Of a stretch of DNA of 64,000 bases, positions 44,234-52,817 are shown in pieces. Origin of the DNA: UBA6522 sp965262365 (lineage in GTDB: Bacteria > Pseudomonadota > Gammaproteobacteria > Steroidobacterales > Rariloculaceae); NCBI GenBank assembly GCA_965262365.1, contig OZ253541.1:1302001-1366000 (forward strand). Reading direction: 5' to 3'. A program made the translations under genes and the position numbers. How positions within the stretch are numbered: the first letter of the stretch is position 1; each line of letters starts with the position of its first letter. Below the pieces are notes generated by a model that saw nothing but the letters and a program-made list of their open reading frames with translations, ran no database searches and was not told the origin of the DNA.

Positions 44234-45808
44234 CTACGCGCGCGACGAGGCATCGGACAGGCTCACCCGCTCGATATGCTTGGCCGGAAGGGGCTCTGTC
44301 ACTCTGGAAACGAATACGGTCACAAGCGTGGCGACAAGCCCGGCCAATGTCGCTGCGGAATAGGGGCTGGTCGCATAGAAATCAAACCAGCGCCCGAACG
44401 ATTCCAGAACCGTGCCCGACGGCCAACGGCCAGAAAGGGCCTCGCTGTGGATCACCACGAACAGCGTGGCGCCGGTCCAGAACCCCCATAGCGCTCCAGC
44501 CCGGGTAACACCGTTCCAGATCGAACCCAGGACCAGCGGACCCGCCAGGGACGCCGTAAACCCGCCGATCCCCACCCATACCAGCAAGACGACGTTCATA
44601 TCCATTACCGCCCAGGCCAGCGCGGCGGACCCCACCAACACGAACACCGTGACGATGCGGCTGATCGTCAATACGTCGCGGTCCAACTCCACGGGCTTCC
44701 GATGGGCAAACCACCGGGGGGCAATACTGCGCCGGAAGATGTCGTTCGCGAAGACCTGGGAGGTGGAGATGACCAGGCCGTCGGCCGTGGACATGACCGC
44801 GGCCAGGATGCCGACTCCCAACAAGGCGGCCAACCATGTGGGAAAGATTTCCAGAAACAGCGCCGGCAACGCCGTGTTGGCGCCGCCATCCCCACCGGCG
44901 AGAAGGCCGTCCCCAAGCGCGCCCCGTGCCAGTGCGCCACCCAGTGTGATGGCCGGCAGGATCATGCCGAAAGTGAATGCCATCGCCAGGAATCGGGTAC
45001 GCGCCCGCTCGCCCTTGAGCGCCCATAGCTTGTTGCCGATGTGCGGCAGAAGCCCGAGCGGAATGTGGGCCACGACCAGGCTGACGAACGACCAGACCGA
45101 TGCGGTGATGGCGGCGCCGGGATGAAACGGTTCAAGAAGCCGGGGTTCCTGCAAGCGCAGGTTTTCCAGGAGCATCGCGAAGCCGCCATTTCCCGCGCCC
45201 ATCATGAACAGCACAAGGATCACGGCCGCCAATACCACCATTAGCAAACCTTGCGCACCGTCTGTCAGAATGTCCGCGTGAGCGCCGCCAAGCGTCACGT
45301 ACCCCAGAAGAACAGCGGTAGTGATGGCCAATGCCCAGCCCTTGGACAGCCCCAGCATCATTTCGAACATCACCAGTCCGGCGACCAACTGCCCCGCCAG
45401 GTAGAACAGGAGGATCAAGGAAAACACGGCGGCGGAAATACGCAACGCCTCGGACTGGTACCGCTCGCCCAGGTATTCGGGGATCGAACGCACGCCGGTA
45501 AGATTGCCGTAACGACCGACGGTGCGCTGGCAGATCAGGATTCCAAGGTAAACGCCCACCGGGTAGAGAAAGGCGATCCAGAGCGTGGACATGCCGTACG
45601 TATAGGTGAGCCCCGGCAGACCGAGAAACGTGGCGCCGCTGGCCGCGGTGGACGCAAACGCCAGCGCGAGCACGGCCGGTCCGTAGCCCGCGCGCGCCAC
45701 GGCGTAATCGTCCGCGCCGCTCACCTTCCGGCTGCCCAGCACGCCGAATCCCACCATTACAAGGATGTAACCGAACAGGAAAAGCCAGGACCAACTGTGC
45801 AGAGTCAT
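44234..45808 (-). CDS. Sodium:solute symporter (SSS) family transporter
   Basis: A 524-residue inner-membrane transporter with about 13 predicted helices. The SSS signatures are visible: VSGADDYAVARAGYGPAVLALAFASTAASGATFLGLPGLTYTYG, SIPEYLGERYQ, and AVMSTADGLVISTSQVFANDIFRR (the Na2-site Ser/Thr region). Substrates of the family range from sugars to carboxylates. Positioned between a TonB receptor and the divergent catabolic operon at 45944. Confidence 0.92.
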   Translation of the reverse strand: MTLHSWSWLFLFGYILVMVGFGVLGSRKVSGADDYAVARAGYGPAVLALAFASTAASGATFLGLPGLTYTYGMSTLWIAFLYPVGVYLGILICQRTVGRYGNLTGVRSIPEYLGERYQSEALRISAAVFSLILLFYLAGQLVAGLVMFEMMLGLSKGWALAITTAVLLGYVTLGGAHADILTDGAQGLLMVVLAAVILVLFMMGAGNGGFAMLLENLRLQEPRLLEPFHPGAAITASVWSFVSLVVAHIPLGLLPHIGNKLWALKGERARTRFLAMAFTFGMILPAITLGGALARGALGDGLLAGGDGGANTALPALFLEIFPTWLAALLGVGILAAVMSTADGLVISTSQVFANDIFRRSIAPRWFAHRKPVELDRDVLTISRIVTVFVLVGSAALAWAVMDMNVVLLVWVGIGGFTASLAGPLVLGSIWNGVTRAGALWGFWTGATLFVVIHSEALSGRWPSGTVLESFGRWFDFYATSPYSAATLAGLVATLVTVFVSRVTEPLPAKHIERVSLSDASSRA

Positions 45809-45875
45809 CGAGTTATCCGGGTCACTTCGCGCCGCGCGTATGCGGGCCACGGGCGTACCTGTGTGTCGATAAAAG

Positions 45876-45904
45876 TTGAAAACTAACCATTTTAACGAAA
45901 TAAT
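45876..45904 (+). promoter_or_regulatory. Promoter candidate for the 45944-49812 operon
   Basis: TTGAAA at 45876-45881 and AATAAT at 45899-45904 are separated by exactly 17 bp, in an AT-rich patch within GC-rich surroundings. The predicted transcription start lies about 30 bp before the ATG at 45944, which has GGGAGAA upstream. Confidence 0.6.
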
Positions 45905-45943
45905 CCGCGCGCACTAGACGACACCGCGACATCTCGGGAGAAC

Positions 45944-46972
45944 ATGATGATCAATGCTGCCATCGTCGGTATGGGTTGGTGGGGACAGACTCTGGTCGAG
46001 TCCGTCTCCGGCAACAGCAACAAGATCCGGTTTGTCACCGGTGTTGCCCGACGCTCCACGGAGCAGCTCGAAGCGTTTACCCGCGAGCACGGACTGGCGT
46101 TCGAACATGATTACGCGGAGGTACTCGACGACCCGAAAATCGACGCCATTGTATTGGCCACTCCCCACTCGACACACGCTGATCAGGTAGTGGCAGCCGC
46201 CGAAGCCGGCAAGCATGTCTTCTGCGAGAAGCCGTTCGCGTTGCGCAAGGCCTCCGCCGAGCGGGCCGTGGCGGCAACCGAAAAGGCCGGCGTGACCCTC
46301 GGTCTCGGATATAACCGGCGCCTGCATCCGGAAATGACCAAACTGCGAGAGCGCATTCGATCCGGTGAACTCGGCACGGTCCTGCACTGCGAAGCCAACA
46401 TGACGTTTCCCAACGCCCTGTACCTGTCGCCGGACGCCTGGCGGGCAAGCGCGCACGAGACGCCTTGCGGAGGTTTGACGCCCATGGGCGTGCACGCCGT
46501 CGATGGCATGATCGACCTCTGCGGGGAGATTGACGAGGTCTACTGCCAGAGTTTTCGACGCGCGGTCGCTGTGGACGCCGATGACACCACCTCGATGCTG
46601 TTCCGCATGAAGGCGGGAATGTCCGGGTACCTGGGCACAATGACCGCGACCGGCGGCGGCTTCAGCTTCCAGGTGTTCGGGTCCAAGGGTTTTGTAAGGC
46701 TGGAAGGCATGACGCACATCGCCGGTGCGTCGTCGGATGAACGGCGCAAGCGCTGCTTCGGTAACTGCTACTTCAAGCCCGTCAAGGGCCCCCTGGAGTC
46801 CTGGCAGGCTGACAAGGTCGACATTGTCAATGCCTCGCTGGAATGTTTTGCAGACGCTGTGGACGGCACGCAGCCGTTCATGATATCCACCCGGGAGATG
46901 ATTCACGGCGCCGCGGTGACCGAAACAATAGTAAGGTCAGCGCAGTCCCATCAAGTCGAAAAGGTCGTCTGA
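45944..46972 (+). CDS. Gfo/Idh/MocA family oxidoreductase
   Basis: A 342-residue NAD(P)-dependent oxidoreductase. The nucleotide site is INAAIVGMGWWGQTLVESV, followed by DAIVLATPHSTHADQVVAAAEAGKHVFCEKPFALR, where EKP holds the catalytic lysine. The C-terminal alpha/beta domain has GGLTPMGVHAVDGMIDLCGE with the conserved Asp/His pair. Substrates in this family are sugars, inositols and related polyols. First gene of a plus-strand operon. Confidence 0.9.
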   Translation: MMINAAIVGMGWWGQTLVESVSGNSNKIRFVTGVARRSTEQLEAFTREHGLAFEHDYAEVLDDPKIDAIVLATPHSTHADQVVAAAEAGKHVFCEKPFALRKASAERAVAATEKAGVTLGLGYNRRLHPEMTKLRERIRSGELGTVLHCEANMTFPNALYLSPDAWRASAHETPCGGLTPMGVHAVDGMIDLCGEIDEVYCQSFRRAVAVDADDTTSMLFRMKAGMSGYLGTMTATGGGFSFQVFGSKGFVRLEGMTHIAGASSDERRKRCFGNCYFKPVKGPLESWQADKVDIVNASLECFADAVDGTQPFMISTREMIHGAAVTETIVRSAQSHQVEKVV

Positions 46973-47034
46973 GTGACGGCCCTCGCAAACGACCGAACTA
47001 GACAACAAATACTCAATTTACGAGGAGATTCGCG

Positions 47035-48267
47035 GTGAGAGAAGGCACAGTTGGAATGATGCAGGTGGACTATGAGCAGCGGATGGACATGGACCGCATG
47101 CGAGAACACCGCGTGTCGCGCATCAAGAAGTACATGGACGAATTCGACGTGGAGTGCCTGCTGCTGTTCGACACCAGCAACAAGCGCTACGCCACCTCCA
47201 CCGCCGTGGCCTCGCCCGAAGTGGACAACATGGGACGCTACGCCATCGTGCCCCGCGACGGCTATCCGCACATCTTTGGCTTCGGTTCGGAAGTAGCAGC
47301 GGAAAAGCTCTACTGTCCGTGGGTCGCCGAAACCACGTTCCCGGCCCACGGCACCATGCACGGCGCCCTGCCCATGGCCTGGAAGTGCTACGAAGGCTTT
47401 CTCAAGGACCTGGACATGGTTCTGGACAACCACGGCATGGACAAGAAGAAGGTCCGAATCGGCGTGGACATCGTCGAGTCCCAGATCATCCTGGCGCTGC
47501 TGGAGAACGGCTACAACATCACCGACGGCCAGGGCGTCATGCAGTATGCGCGCGCCATCAAGAACGAAGACGAGATCATGTGCCTGAAACACGGTGCGGC
47601 GATCGTCGATGGCGCATTCCACAGGATCGCGCAGACGATTGCGCCCGGGGTCAAGGAGAACGATCTGCAGGCGGTGGCGGCCTACGAGATGCACCGCCTG
47701 GGCGCCCAATGGGTCCACAACGTGCAGGTCACGACCGGCAATCGAACCCATCCCCATCCCCATCTGAGTTCGGATCGCCTGATTCAGCCCGGGGACATGA
47801 TCTTCATGGACATCGTCTGCATGTTCAACGGCTATCACACCTGCGTCTACCGCTGTTTCTGCTGCGGCAAGCCGAATCAGAAGCAACTGGACATCCACAA
47901 GCGCTGCCTGGAGTACCAGCTTGCGGGCATCGAGGCGGTGAAGCCCGGCGTCACCAGCGCGGACGTTGCCGCCGTCTGGCCCGATCACAAGGCCATGGGC
48001 GCCCGCAGTGAGCACGAAGTCTTCGGCCTGCAGTACGGACACGGGCTCGGCGTAGGTCTGTGGGAGTTCCCGATCATCTCCCGCGCCTACAGTTTCGATC
48101 ATCCGGTGGAGATCCGGCCCGGAATGGTTTTCGCGCTGGAAACCTACGCGGGCATCGGCTACGACGGCGTGCGGCTGGAAGACGAGGTCGTGGTCACGGA
48201 AACCGGCATCGAAGTCATCACCAAGTTCCCGACCGATGTACTCTTCGGTTGCGGAATGAACTACTAG
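47035..48267 (+). CDS. M24 (creatinase/aminopeptidase P-like) family protein with altered metal site
   Basis: A 410-residue 'pita-bread' fold protein: creatinase N-domain (residues 20-165), then the C-domain. Of the five M24 metal ligands, Asp259 (MIFMDIVC), His336 (YGHGLGVG), Glu369 (VFALETYAG) and Glu382 (RLEDEVVV) are present. The second Asp, expected 11 residues after the first, is Cys270 in YHTCVYRCFCCG, a Cys cluster. The enzyme may use a different metal or do non-peptidase chemistry, as creatinase, ectoine hydrolase and DddP do. GTG start with GAGGAG upstream. Second gene of the operon. Confidence 0.82.
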   Translation: MREGTVGMMQVDYEQRMDMDRMREHRVSRIKKYMDEFDVECLLLFDTSNKRYATSTAVASPEVDNMGRYAIVPRDGYPHIFGFGSEVAAEKLYCPWVAETTFPAHGTMHGALPMAWKCYEGFLKDLDMVLDNHGMDKKKVRIGVDIVESQIILALLENGYNITDGQGVMQYARAIKNEDEIMCLKHGAAIVDGAFHRIAQTIAPGVKENDLQAVAAYEMHRLGAQWVHNVQVTTGNRTHPHPHLSSDRLIQPGDMIFMDIVCMFNGYHTCVYRCFCCGKPNQKQLDIHKRCLEYQLAGIEAVKPGVTSADVAAVWPDHKAMGARSEHEVFGLQYGHGLGVGLWEFPIISRAYSFDHPVEIRPGMVFALETYAGIGYDGVRLEDEVVVTETGIEVITKFPTDVLFGCGMNY

Positions 48268-48276
48268 CCGAGTCCC

Positions 48277-49335
48277 ATGAGCAAGCTGAAGATCGCGCTG
48301 ATCCCCGGAGACGGGATCGGCAATGAAGTCATGCCCGAGGGCGTGCGGGTCCTGGAAGCCGCGGCGGCCGGGCACGGCATCGAGTTTCAGTGGCAGGAAT
48401 TTGACTGGTCCTGCGAGCGCTACCTGAAGACCGGTGCGATGATGCCCGCGGACGGCATCGAAACGCTCCGTGCCTTCGACGCCATTTATCTCGGCGCGGT
48501 CGGTTTCCCCACCGTCGCAGACCACGTCTCGCTCTGGGGTCTGCTGATCCCGATCAGGCGCGAATTCGATCAGTACATCAACCTGCGCCCGGTGAGGCTC
48601 TTCGACGGTGTCCCCTGTCCGCTGGCGGGCAAGAAGGCCGGCGACATCGATTTCTACGTGGTGCGGGAGAACGTCGAGGGCGAATACTCGGCCATCGGCG
48701 GGGTTCAGTATCAGGGAACCGAAAACGAGATCGTCATCCAGCAGAGCGTGTTTACCCGACACGGCGTCGACCGGGTCGTCAAGTACGCCTATGAACTGGC
48801 CAGTTCACGTTCTGCGAAGCACTTGACCTCGGCGACAAAGTCCAACGGAATCATTCATTCGATGCCGTACTGGGATGCGCGGGTCAAGGCGATGGGCGAG
48901 AACTACCCGGATGTGGAGGTGGATCAGTTCCACATCGACATTCTCACCGCCAACTTCGTGCGCATGCCGGAACACTTCGATGTCGTGGTCGGAAGCAACC
49001 TGTTCGGTGACATCCTTTCCGATCTCGGTCCCGCCTGCACGGGTACCATCGCCATCGCCCCGTCGGCGAACATGAACCCGGAGAAGGCGCACCCGTCCAT
49101 GTTCGAACCGGTTCACGGCTCGGCGCCGGACATCGTCGGCCGGGGCATCGCCAACCCGATCGGCACTATCTGGGCCGGTGCGATGATGCTTCAGCACCTG
49201 GGTCATCAGGCCGTTCACGATGCGATACTTGGGGCCATTGAAACCGTACTTCGCGAGGGCAAGCGCCTGACCCCGGACATGGGCGGCAAAGCCACCACGA
49301 AGCAATTGGGCAAGGCCATCGCAGGGGCGATCTAG
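48277..49335 (+). CDS. Isocitrate/isopropylmalate dehydrogenase family (tartrate/D-malate dehydrogenase-like)
   Basis: A 352-residue beta-decarboxylating dehydrogenase. Motifs: IALIPGDGIGNEVMPEGVRVLEA, LRPVRLFDGVPCPL with the substrate-binding Arg, DFYVVRENVEGEYSAIGG (Glu-Tyr), DILTANFVRMPEHFDVVVGSNLFGDILSDLGP (metal-binding Asp residues) and EPVHGSAPDIVGRGIANPIG. The NLRPVR and VRENVEGEYS context fits the tartrate/D-malate (TtuC/DmlA) branch better than LeuB. It starts 10 bases after the M24 gene. Confidence 0.9.
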   Translation: MSKLKIALIPGDGIGNEVMPEGVRVLEAAAAGHGIEFQWQEFDWSCERYLKTGAMMPADGIETLRAFDAIYLGAVGFPTVADHVSLWGLLIPIRREFDQYINLRPVRLFDGVPCPLAGKKAGDIDFYVVRENVEGEYSAIGGVQYQGTENEIVIQQSVFTRHGVDRVVKYAYELASSRSAKHLTSATKSNGIIHSMPYWDARVKAMGENYPDVEVDQFHIDILTANFVRMPEHFDVVVGSNLFGDILSDLGPACTGTIAIAPSANMNPEKAHPSMFEPVHGSAPDIVGRGIANPIGTIWAGAMMLQHLGHQAVHDAILGAIETVLREGKRLTPDMGGKATTKQLGKAIAGAI

Positions 49336-49404
49336 GCGGCGCGGCGCGGAGGCCGCGAACAGAGGTCCGGGCGGCGTGTCAGGTTTCGATTCCGAATAGC
49401 CAGG

Positions 49405-49812
49405 ATGCAGATGCAACGCCGGCAACTCTGGCTGGTTCTCCTGGTGGAGACCGTATTCCTGGTCATCCTGGCGGTGTGGATACTGATACGCCTGGACCGA
49501 ATCTTCGAGCCGGTCAGCGTGCTCGTGGCGCTCGCCATCATCGTCATCGGCGATGTGATCGCGGTACTCCTGATGCAGGGATTCGCACCCACGCGGATCA
49601 TCTTTTCGGCGGGCGAGAACGAGTCGAAGGGACAAGCCCTGAAGGGCTTCGGCTCAAGCGACCGTGGACGCGTCGTCGTGGGAGGCGAAAAATGGTCGGC
49701 ACGCCGCCATGGATCGCGACCCATCAACCCGGGCGACCCCGTCCGGGTCGTCTCGCGCAAGGGGTTGATCCTGATCGTGGAACAGATCCCGTCCAGTGGC
49801 CCAGGTGAGTAA
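49405..49812 (+). CDS. NfeD-like membrane protein
   Basis: A 135-residue protein with two N-terminal membrane helices (LWLVLLVETVFLVILAVWILIRL and VSVLVALAIIVIGDVIAVLLM). A C-terminal OB-like domain GRVVVGGEKWSARRHGSRPINPGDPVRVVSRKGLILIVEQ matches the NfeD C-terminal domain (G-x-V-x-x-x-G-E-x-W, I-x-x-G-x-x-V). NfeD proteins usually pair with a stomatin; none is nearby. Last plus-strand gene before the decayed region. Confidence 0.8.
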   Translation: MQMQRRQLWLVLLVETVFLVILAVWILIRLDRIFEPVSVLVALAIIVIGDVIAVLLMQGFAPTRIIFSAGENESKGQALKGFGSSDRGRVVVGGEKWSARRHGSRPINPGDPVRVVSRKGLILIVEQIPSSGPGE

Positions 49813-49913
49813 CGGCTCGACATGCAGACGCATCGAATCCCTGCCCCGACCGCATCTGCTATTCTGCAACCGGATTTTACCGACGATGACCCGAGAGGCT
49901 TGAACGGAGATTC

Positions 49914-50338
49914 GTGCAGATGACCAGCGGCACCGTCTTCGATCTGGCGACCGTCGATCCGCCCGGTGGCAGTTCCAATGCTCCCGGGACGCGCGAATAC
50001 CCGCCCTACAACGAAGAATGGGAGGCGAAGTACGCAGCCAACCGCGAGCGGGTTCGGCGCGGCGAGTTTCCCGACCCGATCTCGACTTGCGGCACCCCGG
50101 CGGGGTACTCGCGGCTGATGAACATGCCCGCCGGAATCGAGTTCGTCGTCACGCCGGAGCAGGTCTGGATCATCACCGAAGACGGGCCCAACATCATGCG
50201 CATCTACACCGACGGTCGAAGCCACCCGGCACGCGCATGATCGAATTTGCCTGCGCGGAGAACAATCGAAACCCGGTGGATGCTGCGGGGAGAACGCTGA
50301 CCCTCGACCAGGATGGCAATATTCTGGACGATCTTTGA
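49914..50338 (+). pseudogene. Internally deleted secreted-protein gene (family of the genes at 60408 and 61567)
   Basis: The first frame (GTG at 49914) gives YPPYNEEWEAKYAANRERVRRGEF, then PDPISTCGTPAGYSRLMNMPAGIEFVVTPEQVWIITEDGPNIMRIYTDGRSHP, matching the N-terminal half of the secreted companions of DUF6152 proteins. It stops three residues later. A shifted frame at once supplies MIEFACAENNRNPVDAAGRTLTLDQDGNILDDL, which reads like that family's C-terminus. The middle domain, about 100 residues, is absent and the frame is broken at the joint, so the gene is a deletion remnant. No signal peptide is left. Confidence 0.72.
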
Positions 50339-50378
50339 ACATGTTCGAGTACACACAAGGCAATCCGGAGCGAGCGAA

Positions 50379-50621
50379 ATGAATGCACGAATGGCGATGC
50401 CGATCATGATTGGATGCATCATCGCGGGATACCCGCCCGCGAGTTCCGCCCATCACGCCGCAACCATGTTCGATCGTGACCGGGCGATCGAATTGTCCGG
50501 CGACCAGGTCACGATCCACGCAGCTCCCACGCGCAATGGAGCGCCGGCCGCACTGTTCATCGGCGCCAGGCTGGCCGACGGATCGACGCTTGGCCGTTTC
50601 GAGGAATCTGCCGCAAACTAG
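50379..50621 (+). pseudogene. DUF6152 gene with an internal deletion
   Basis: An 80-residue product starting with a signal-peptide-like MPIMIGCIIAGYPPASSA, then HHAATMFDRDRAIELSG, the start of the DUF6152 domain. It jumps directly to DQVTIHAAPTRNGAPAALFIGARLADGSTLGRF, which is the domain's end. In the intact paralogue at 61178-61579 about 50 residues lie between the equivalent points (ITISG and TEVTIHG). The deletion keeps the frame, so a short protein could still be made, but the core of the domain is gone. It closely follows another internally deleted gene. Confidence 0.72.
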
Positions 50622-50675
50622 CCTCAGCGCTGCCGCCGCAGTGATACCGGGCTCAAGGGCGGACGAACTCGGCGA

Positions 50676-51433
50676 TCAATCCGTCACCAGGTAGCCCAGG
50701 GCGGATTCCAGATCGCAGCTATAGGGCAACCGGGTAATGTGAGGCGAATGCTGCCATTCGTAGGTATGCGATACCGCCACGGTCATATACTCCGGATCTT
50801 CCAGCGTAAAGTCGATCACGATTTGAGTCCCGTCTTCGCTCAGTCTGAATCGTTCCACCAAGTGTTTCTGGCTCCCGGTTGGGCCTATGCCGTTAATTCC
50901 GGGATGATGCTTGAAGTGACGGGTATCGATCACCAGCGTGTCGCCCTCCCAGCGGCCAATGGAATGGCCGGTCCAGGACTGCTCCTCCTCCGGGATCGAA
51001 TCCGGGTGATCGCGTCCGTCCAGGTAGATCCGTCGAGGCTCGGCATCATCCTCGCCGTGAATCAGGATGAGATCGTCGGAGGCGAATTCGATTTCGTAGA
51101 CATGGGCGCGGCCCAGGCGCATGGGAATCGGCATATCGATACACTGTGAATTCGGGGGCAAACCGGTCTGCTGCGCCAGCACGGACCGAGCGTTCTCGTT
51201 GGCGAGCGATCTCAGTTTTGCGCCGAACTCCGCGAAGGTCTGGATCGGCAACCAGACCCCTTCAAGACTTTCTGCAGCGACTTCAACGTACCGGCCCCGC
51301 TCATCTTCTGCATTGGGTATCGCCAGAACCGTGCCGTCTGCTTTCTCGACGCTCAACAGCCGGGCGTAGCGGCGCGCCGGGTCCCTCGCCGGTTGCACAT
51401 GCACCGTGACGACATCGCCGGGTTGAAACGAAT
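50676..51433 (-). pseudogene. 3' fragment of a transposon-split DUF6152-containing gene
   Basis: The frame reads F-QPGDVVTVHVQPARDPARRYARLLSV, the end of a DUF6152 domain. A 200-residue secreted-companion domain follows (QCIDMPIPMRLGRAHVYEIEFASDDLILIHGEDDAEPRRIYLDGRDHP, SIGRWEGDTLVIDTRHFKHH, VERFRLSEDGTQIVIDFTLEDPEY). It begins at the left target duplication of the transposon and lacks a start of its own, although a GTG at 51404 could be used. The matching 5' half is at 55145-55432. Joined across one target copy, the two give a 335-codon gene with no stop, so the break is due to the insertion. Confidence 0.93.
51426..51433. repeat. Left target-site duplication, AAACGAAT
   Basis: Eight bases immediately outside the left terminal repeat, identical to the eight bases outside the right end at 55175-55182. 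Eight-bp duplications are what IS1595-family transposases produce. Confidence 0.95.
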
Positions 51434-51459
51434 GGGAATTATAAAGGAAAGTTGACAGA
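51434..51459 (+). repeat. Left terminal inverted repeat
   Basis: 26 bp beginning GGGAATTATAAAGGAA and ending GTTGACAGA. Pairs with 55149-55174 at 25 of 26 positions; the single difference is A (here) versus G at position 17. Contains the transposase -35 box. Confidence 0.95.
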
Positions 51460-51481
51460 AGGCAACCGAATAATATATAAT
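51452..51481 (+). promoter_or_regulatory. Near-consensus transposase promoter overlapping the left terminal repeat
   Basis: TTGACA at 51452-51457 and TATAAT at 51476-51481, both perfect consensus hexamers, separated by 18 bp. The -35 box is part of the terminal repeat. It reads into the transposase gene, with a predicted start about 30 bp before the ATG at 51520. Transposase bound at the end would block its own promoter. Confidence 0.82.
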
Positions 51482-51519
51482 GGTTATAGAAGTCGAGTCA
51501 ACCCCCACGGAAACGAGTT

Positions 51520-52494
51520 ATGCTCAAAAAAGCCCCCGGAAAGTCCCACCGTAAAGGCGTCACACTCATTGAGTTGATGGGCATGTTCCCCAACGAAGAA
51601 ACGGCTACTAAGTGGTTTGAGTCGGTCTTGTGGGCGGAAGGTCGTTGCTGCGGGCATTGCGGCAGCATTAAAACCCGTAAAGCCAGTCACAAGACCATGC
51701 CCTATTGGTGCTCTGATTGCCGGTCGTATTTCAGCGTCAAAACCGGAACCGCCATTGCCCGGTCTAAAGTCACCATGCGTAATTGGGCCGTCGCCATCTA
51801 TCTGTGCCTGACCAGCCTCAAGAGCGTTTCCAGCATGAAACTGCACCGTGATCTTGGTGTCTCTCAGCCTACCGCTTGGTTCATGCTGCATCGCATCCGA
51901 GAGGCTTGGGCAATTGATTGCACTGGCGGATTTGCCGGTCCCGTGGAGGCCGACGAAACTTACATGGGCGGCAAACGCAAAAACATGAGCAATGCCAAGC
52001 GCAAGGAGCTAGCCGGTACGGGCCGGGGAGCCGTGGGTAAAACTCCTGTGGCGGGCATCAAGGACCGGGACAGTAATGAAGTGCGGGCCAAAGTGGTTGA
52101 CCGTACTGACGCCAAGACGCTACAGGGCTTCATCCAAGAGCACACTTCCCCGGATGCGACGGTCTACACAGATGAATCCAAGTCATACTCAAATCTCCCG
52201 TTCACTCACGAGAGCGTCAAGCACAGCGTCTCAGAGTATGTGCGGGACCAAGCCCACACCAACGGAATGGAGTCTTTTTGGGCTACTCTAAAACGCGCTC
52301 AAGAAGGAACGTTTCACAAGATCAGCCCGAAGCACCTAAATCGCTATGTTCAAGAATTCGCGGCAAAGCACAATATGCGCGATTCAGGAACGCTTGCGCA
52401 GATGCGGGGAACCGTCGCGGGGCTTGTTGGCAGGAACCTTCTTCACCGGAACCTCATTGCCGACAACGGGCGATCCAGCGGAGCGCGGTCCTAG
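51520..52494 (+). CDS. IS1595-family (ISXO2-like) transposase
   Basis: A 324-residue DDE transposase. An N-terminal zinc ribbon (CCGHCGSIKTRKASHKTMPYWCSDCRSYFSVKTGT, two CxxC pairs) precedes a helix-turn-helix region (SSMKLHRDLGVSQPTAWFMLHRIREAW). The catalytic ISXO2 domain has Asp in GPVEADETYMGGKRKN, Asp in VYTDESKSYSNL and the third position in HTNGMESFWATLKRAQEGTFHK. The ending HKISPKHLNRYVQEFAAKHNMR is the usual C-terminus. Complete, with GGAA eight bases before the ATG, and it has intact element ends, so it may be active. Confidence 0.96.
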   Translation: MLKKAPGKSHRKGVTLIELMGMFPNEETATKWFESVLWAEGRCCGHCGSIKTRKASHKTMPYWCSDCRSYFSVKTGTAIARSKVTMRNWAVAIYLCLTSLKSVSSMKLHRDLGVSQPTAWFMLHRIREAWAIDCTGGFAGPVEADETYMGGKRKNMSNAKRKELAGTGRGAVGKTPVAGIKDRDSNEVRAKVVDRTDAKTLQGFIQEHTSPDATVYTDESKSYSNLPFTHESVKHSVSEYVRDQAHTNGMESFWATLKRAQEGTFHKISPKHLNRYVQEFAAKHNMRDSGTLAQMRGTVAGLVGRNLLHRNLIADNGRSSGARS

Positions 52495-52568
52495 AGGCCG
52501 TAAAAGGGCGCGAGCCAACGTCTCGGGGGTTGCCCCTGCTAGGTCGCGGGAAGGGTCTAACATCGCCC

Positions 52569-52817
52569 TCATGGCTTTTCCTGACCCGCATGCAAGCGGA
52601 CCAAGTACGATACATCGCCCCGAAGAATCTCAACATTGGATTCTACCGAATCCAAGCGAGTCTCAACTACTGCAACACGTTCTCGCAAGTCAGTCACGTT
52701 CGTATCTAGGTTAGAAATGTCGTCCCCTATCCCGGCAAGGGTATTGGCTCCCCATAGGACTGCCAGAGTCATAGCGGCCCACAGCACTCTATCCACAGTA
52801 AGCCATTCCCACCTCAT
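52569..52817 (-). CDS. Small membrane/coiled-coil passenger protein
   Basis: An 82-residue protein: one N-terminal membrane helix (LWAAMTLAVLWGANTLAGIG) followed by a heptad-patterned coiled coil (DISNLDTNVTDLRERVAVVETRLDSVESNVEILRGDVSYLV). It overlaps the upstream small gene by ATGA, so the two are translated as a pair. I do not recognise a function. Orientation is opposite to the transposase. Confidence 0.7.
   Translation of the reverse strand: MRWEWLTVDRVLWAAMTLAVLWGANTLAGIGDDISNLDTNVTDLRERVAVVETRLDSVESNVEILRGDVSYLVRLHAGQEKP

Noticed and set aside
47035..48267. DddP-type DMSP lyase, tempting because an acuI-like gene is in the window
   Set aside because: DddP has its own set of acidic ligands (including a second Asp shortly after the first), whereas this protein has Cys at the second position, and the acuI-like gene is 14 kb away in another context.
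46951..48762. A 603-codon minus-strand open frame opposite the M24 and dehydrogenase genes
   Set aside because: It is the mirror of GC-rich codon bias; the plus-strand genes have full domain motifs, while the minus translation has none.
49332..50519. A 395-codon minus-strand open frame across the decayed region
   Set aside because: It overlaps the NfeD gene and the DUF6152 remnants, whose homology is on the plus strand, and its own translation is Arg/Pro/Ser-rich without a fold signature.
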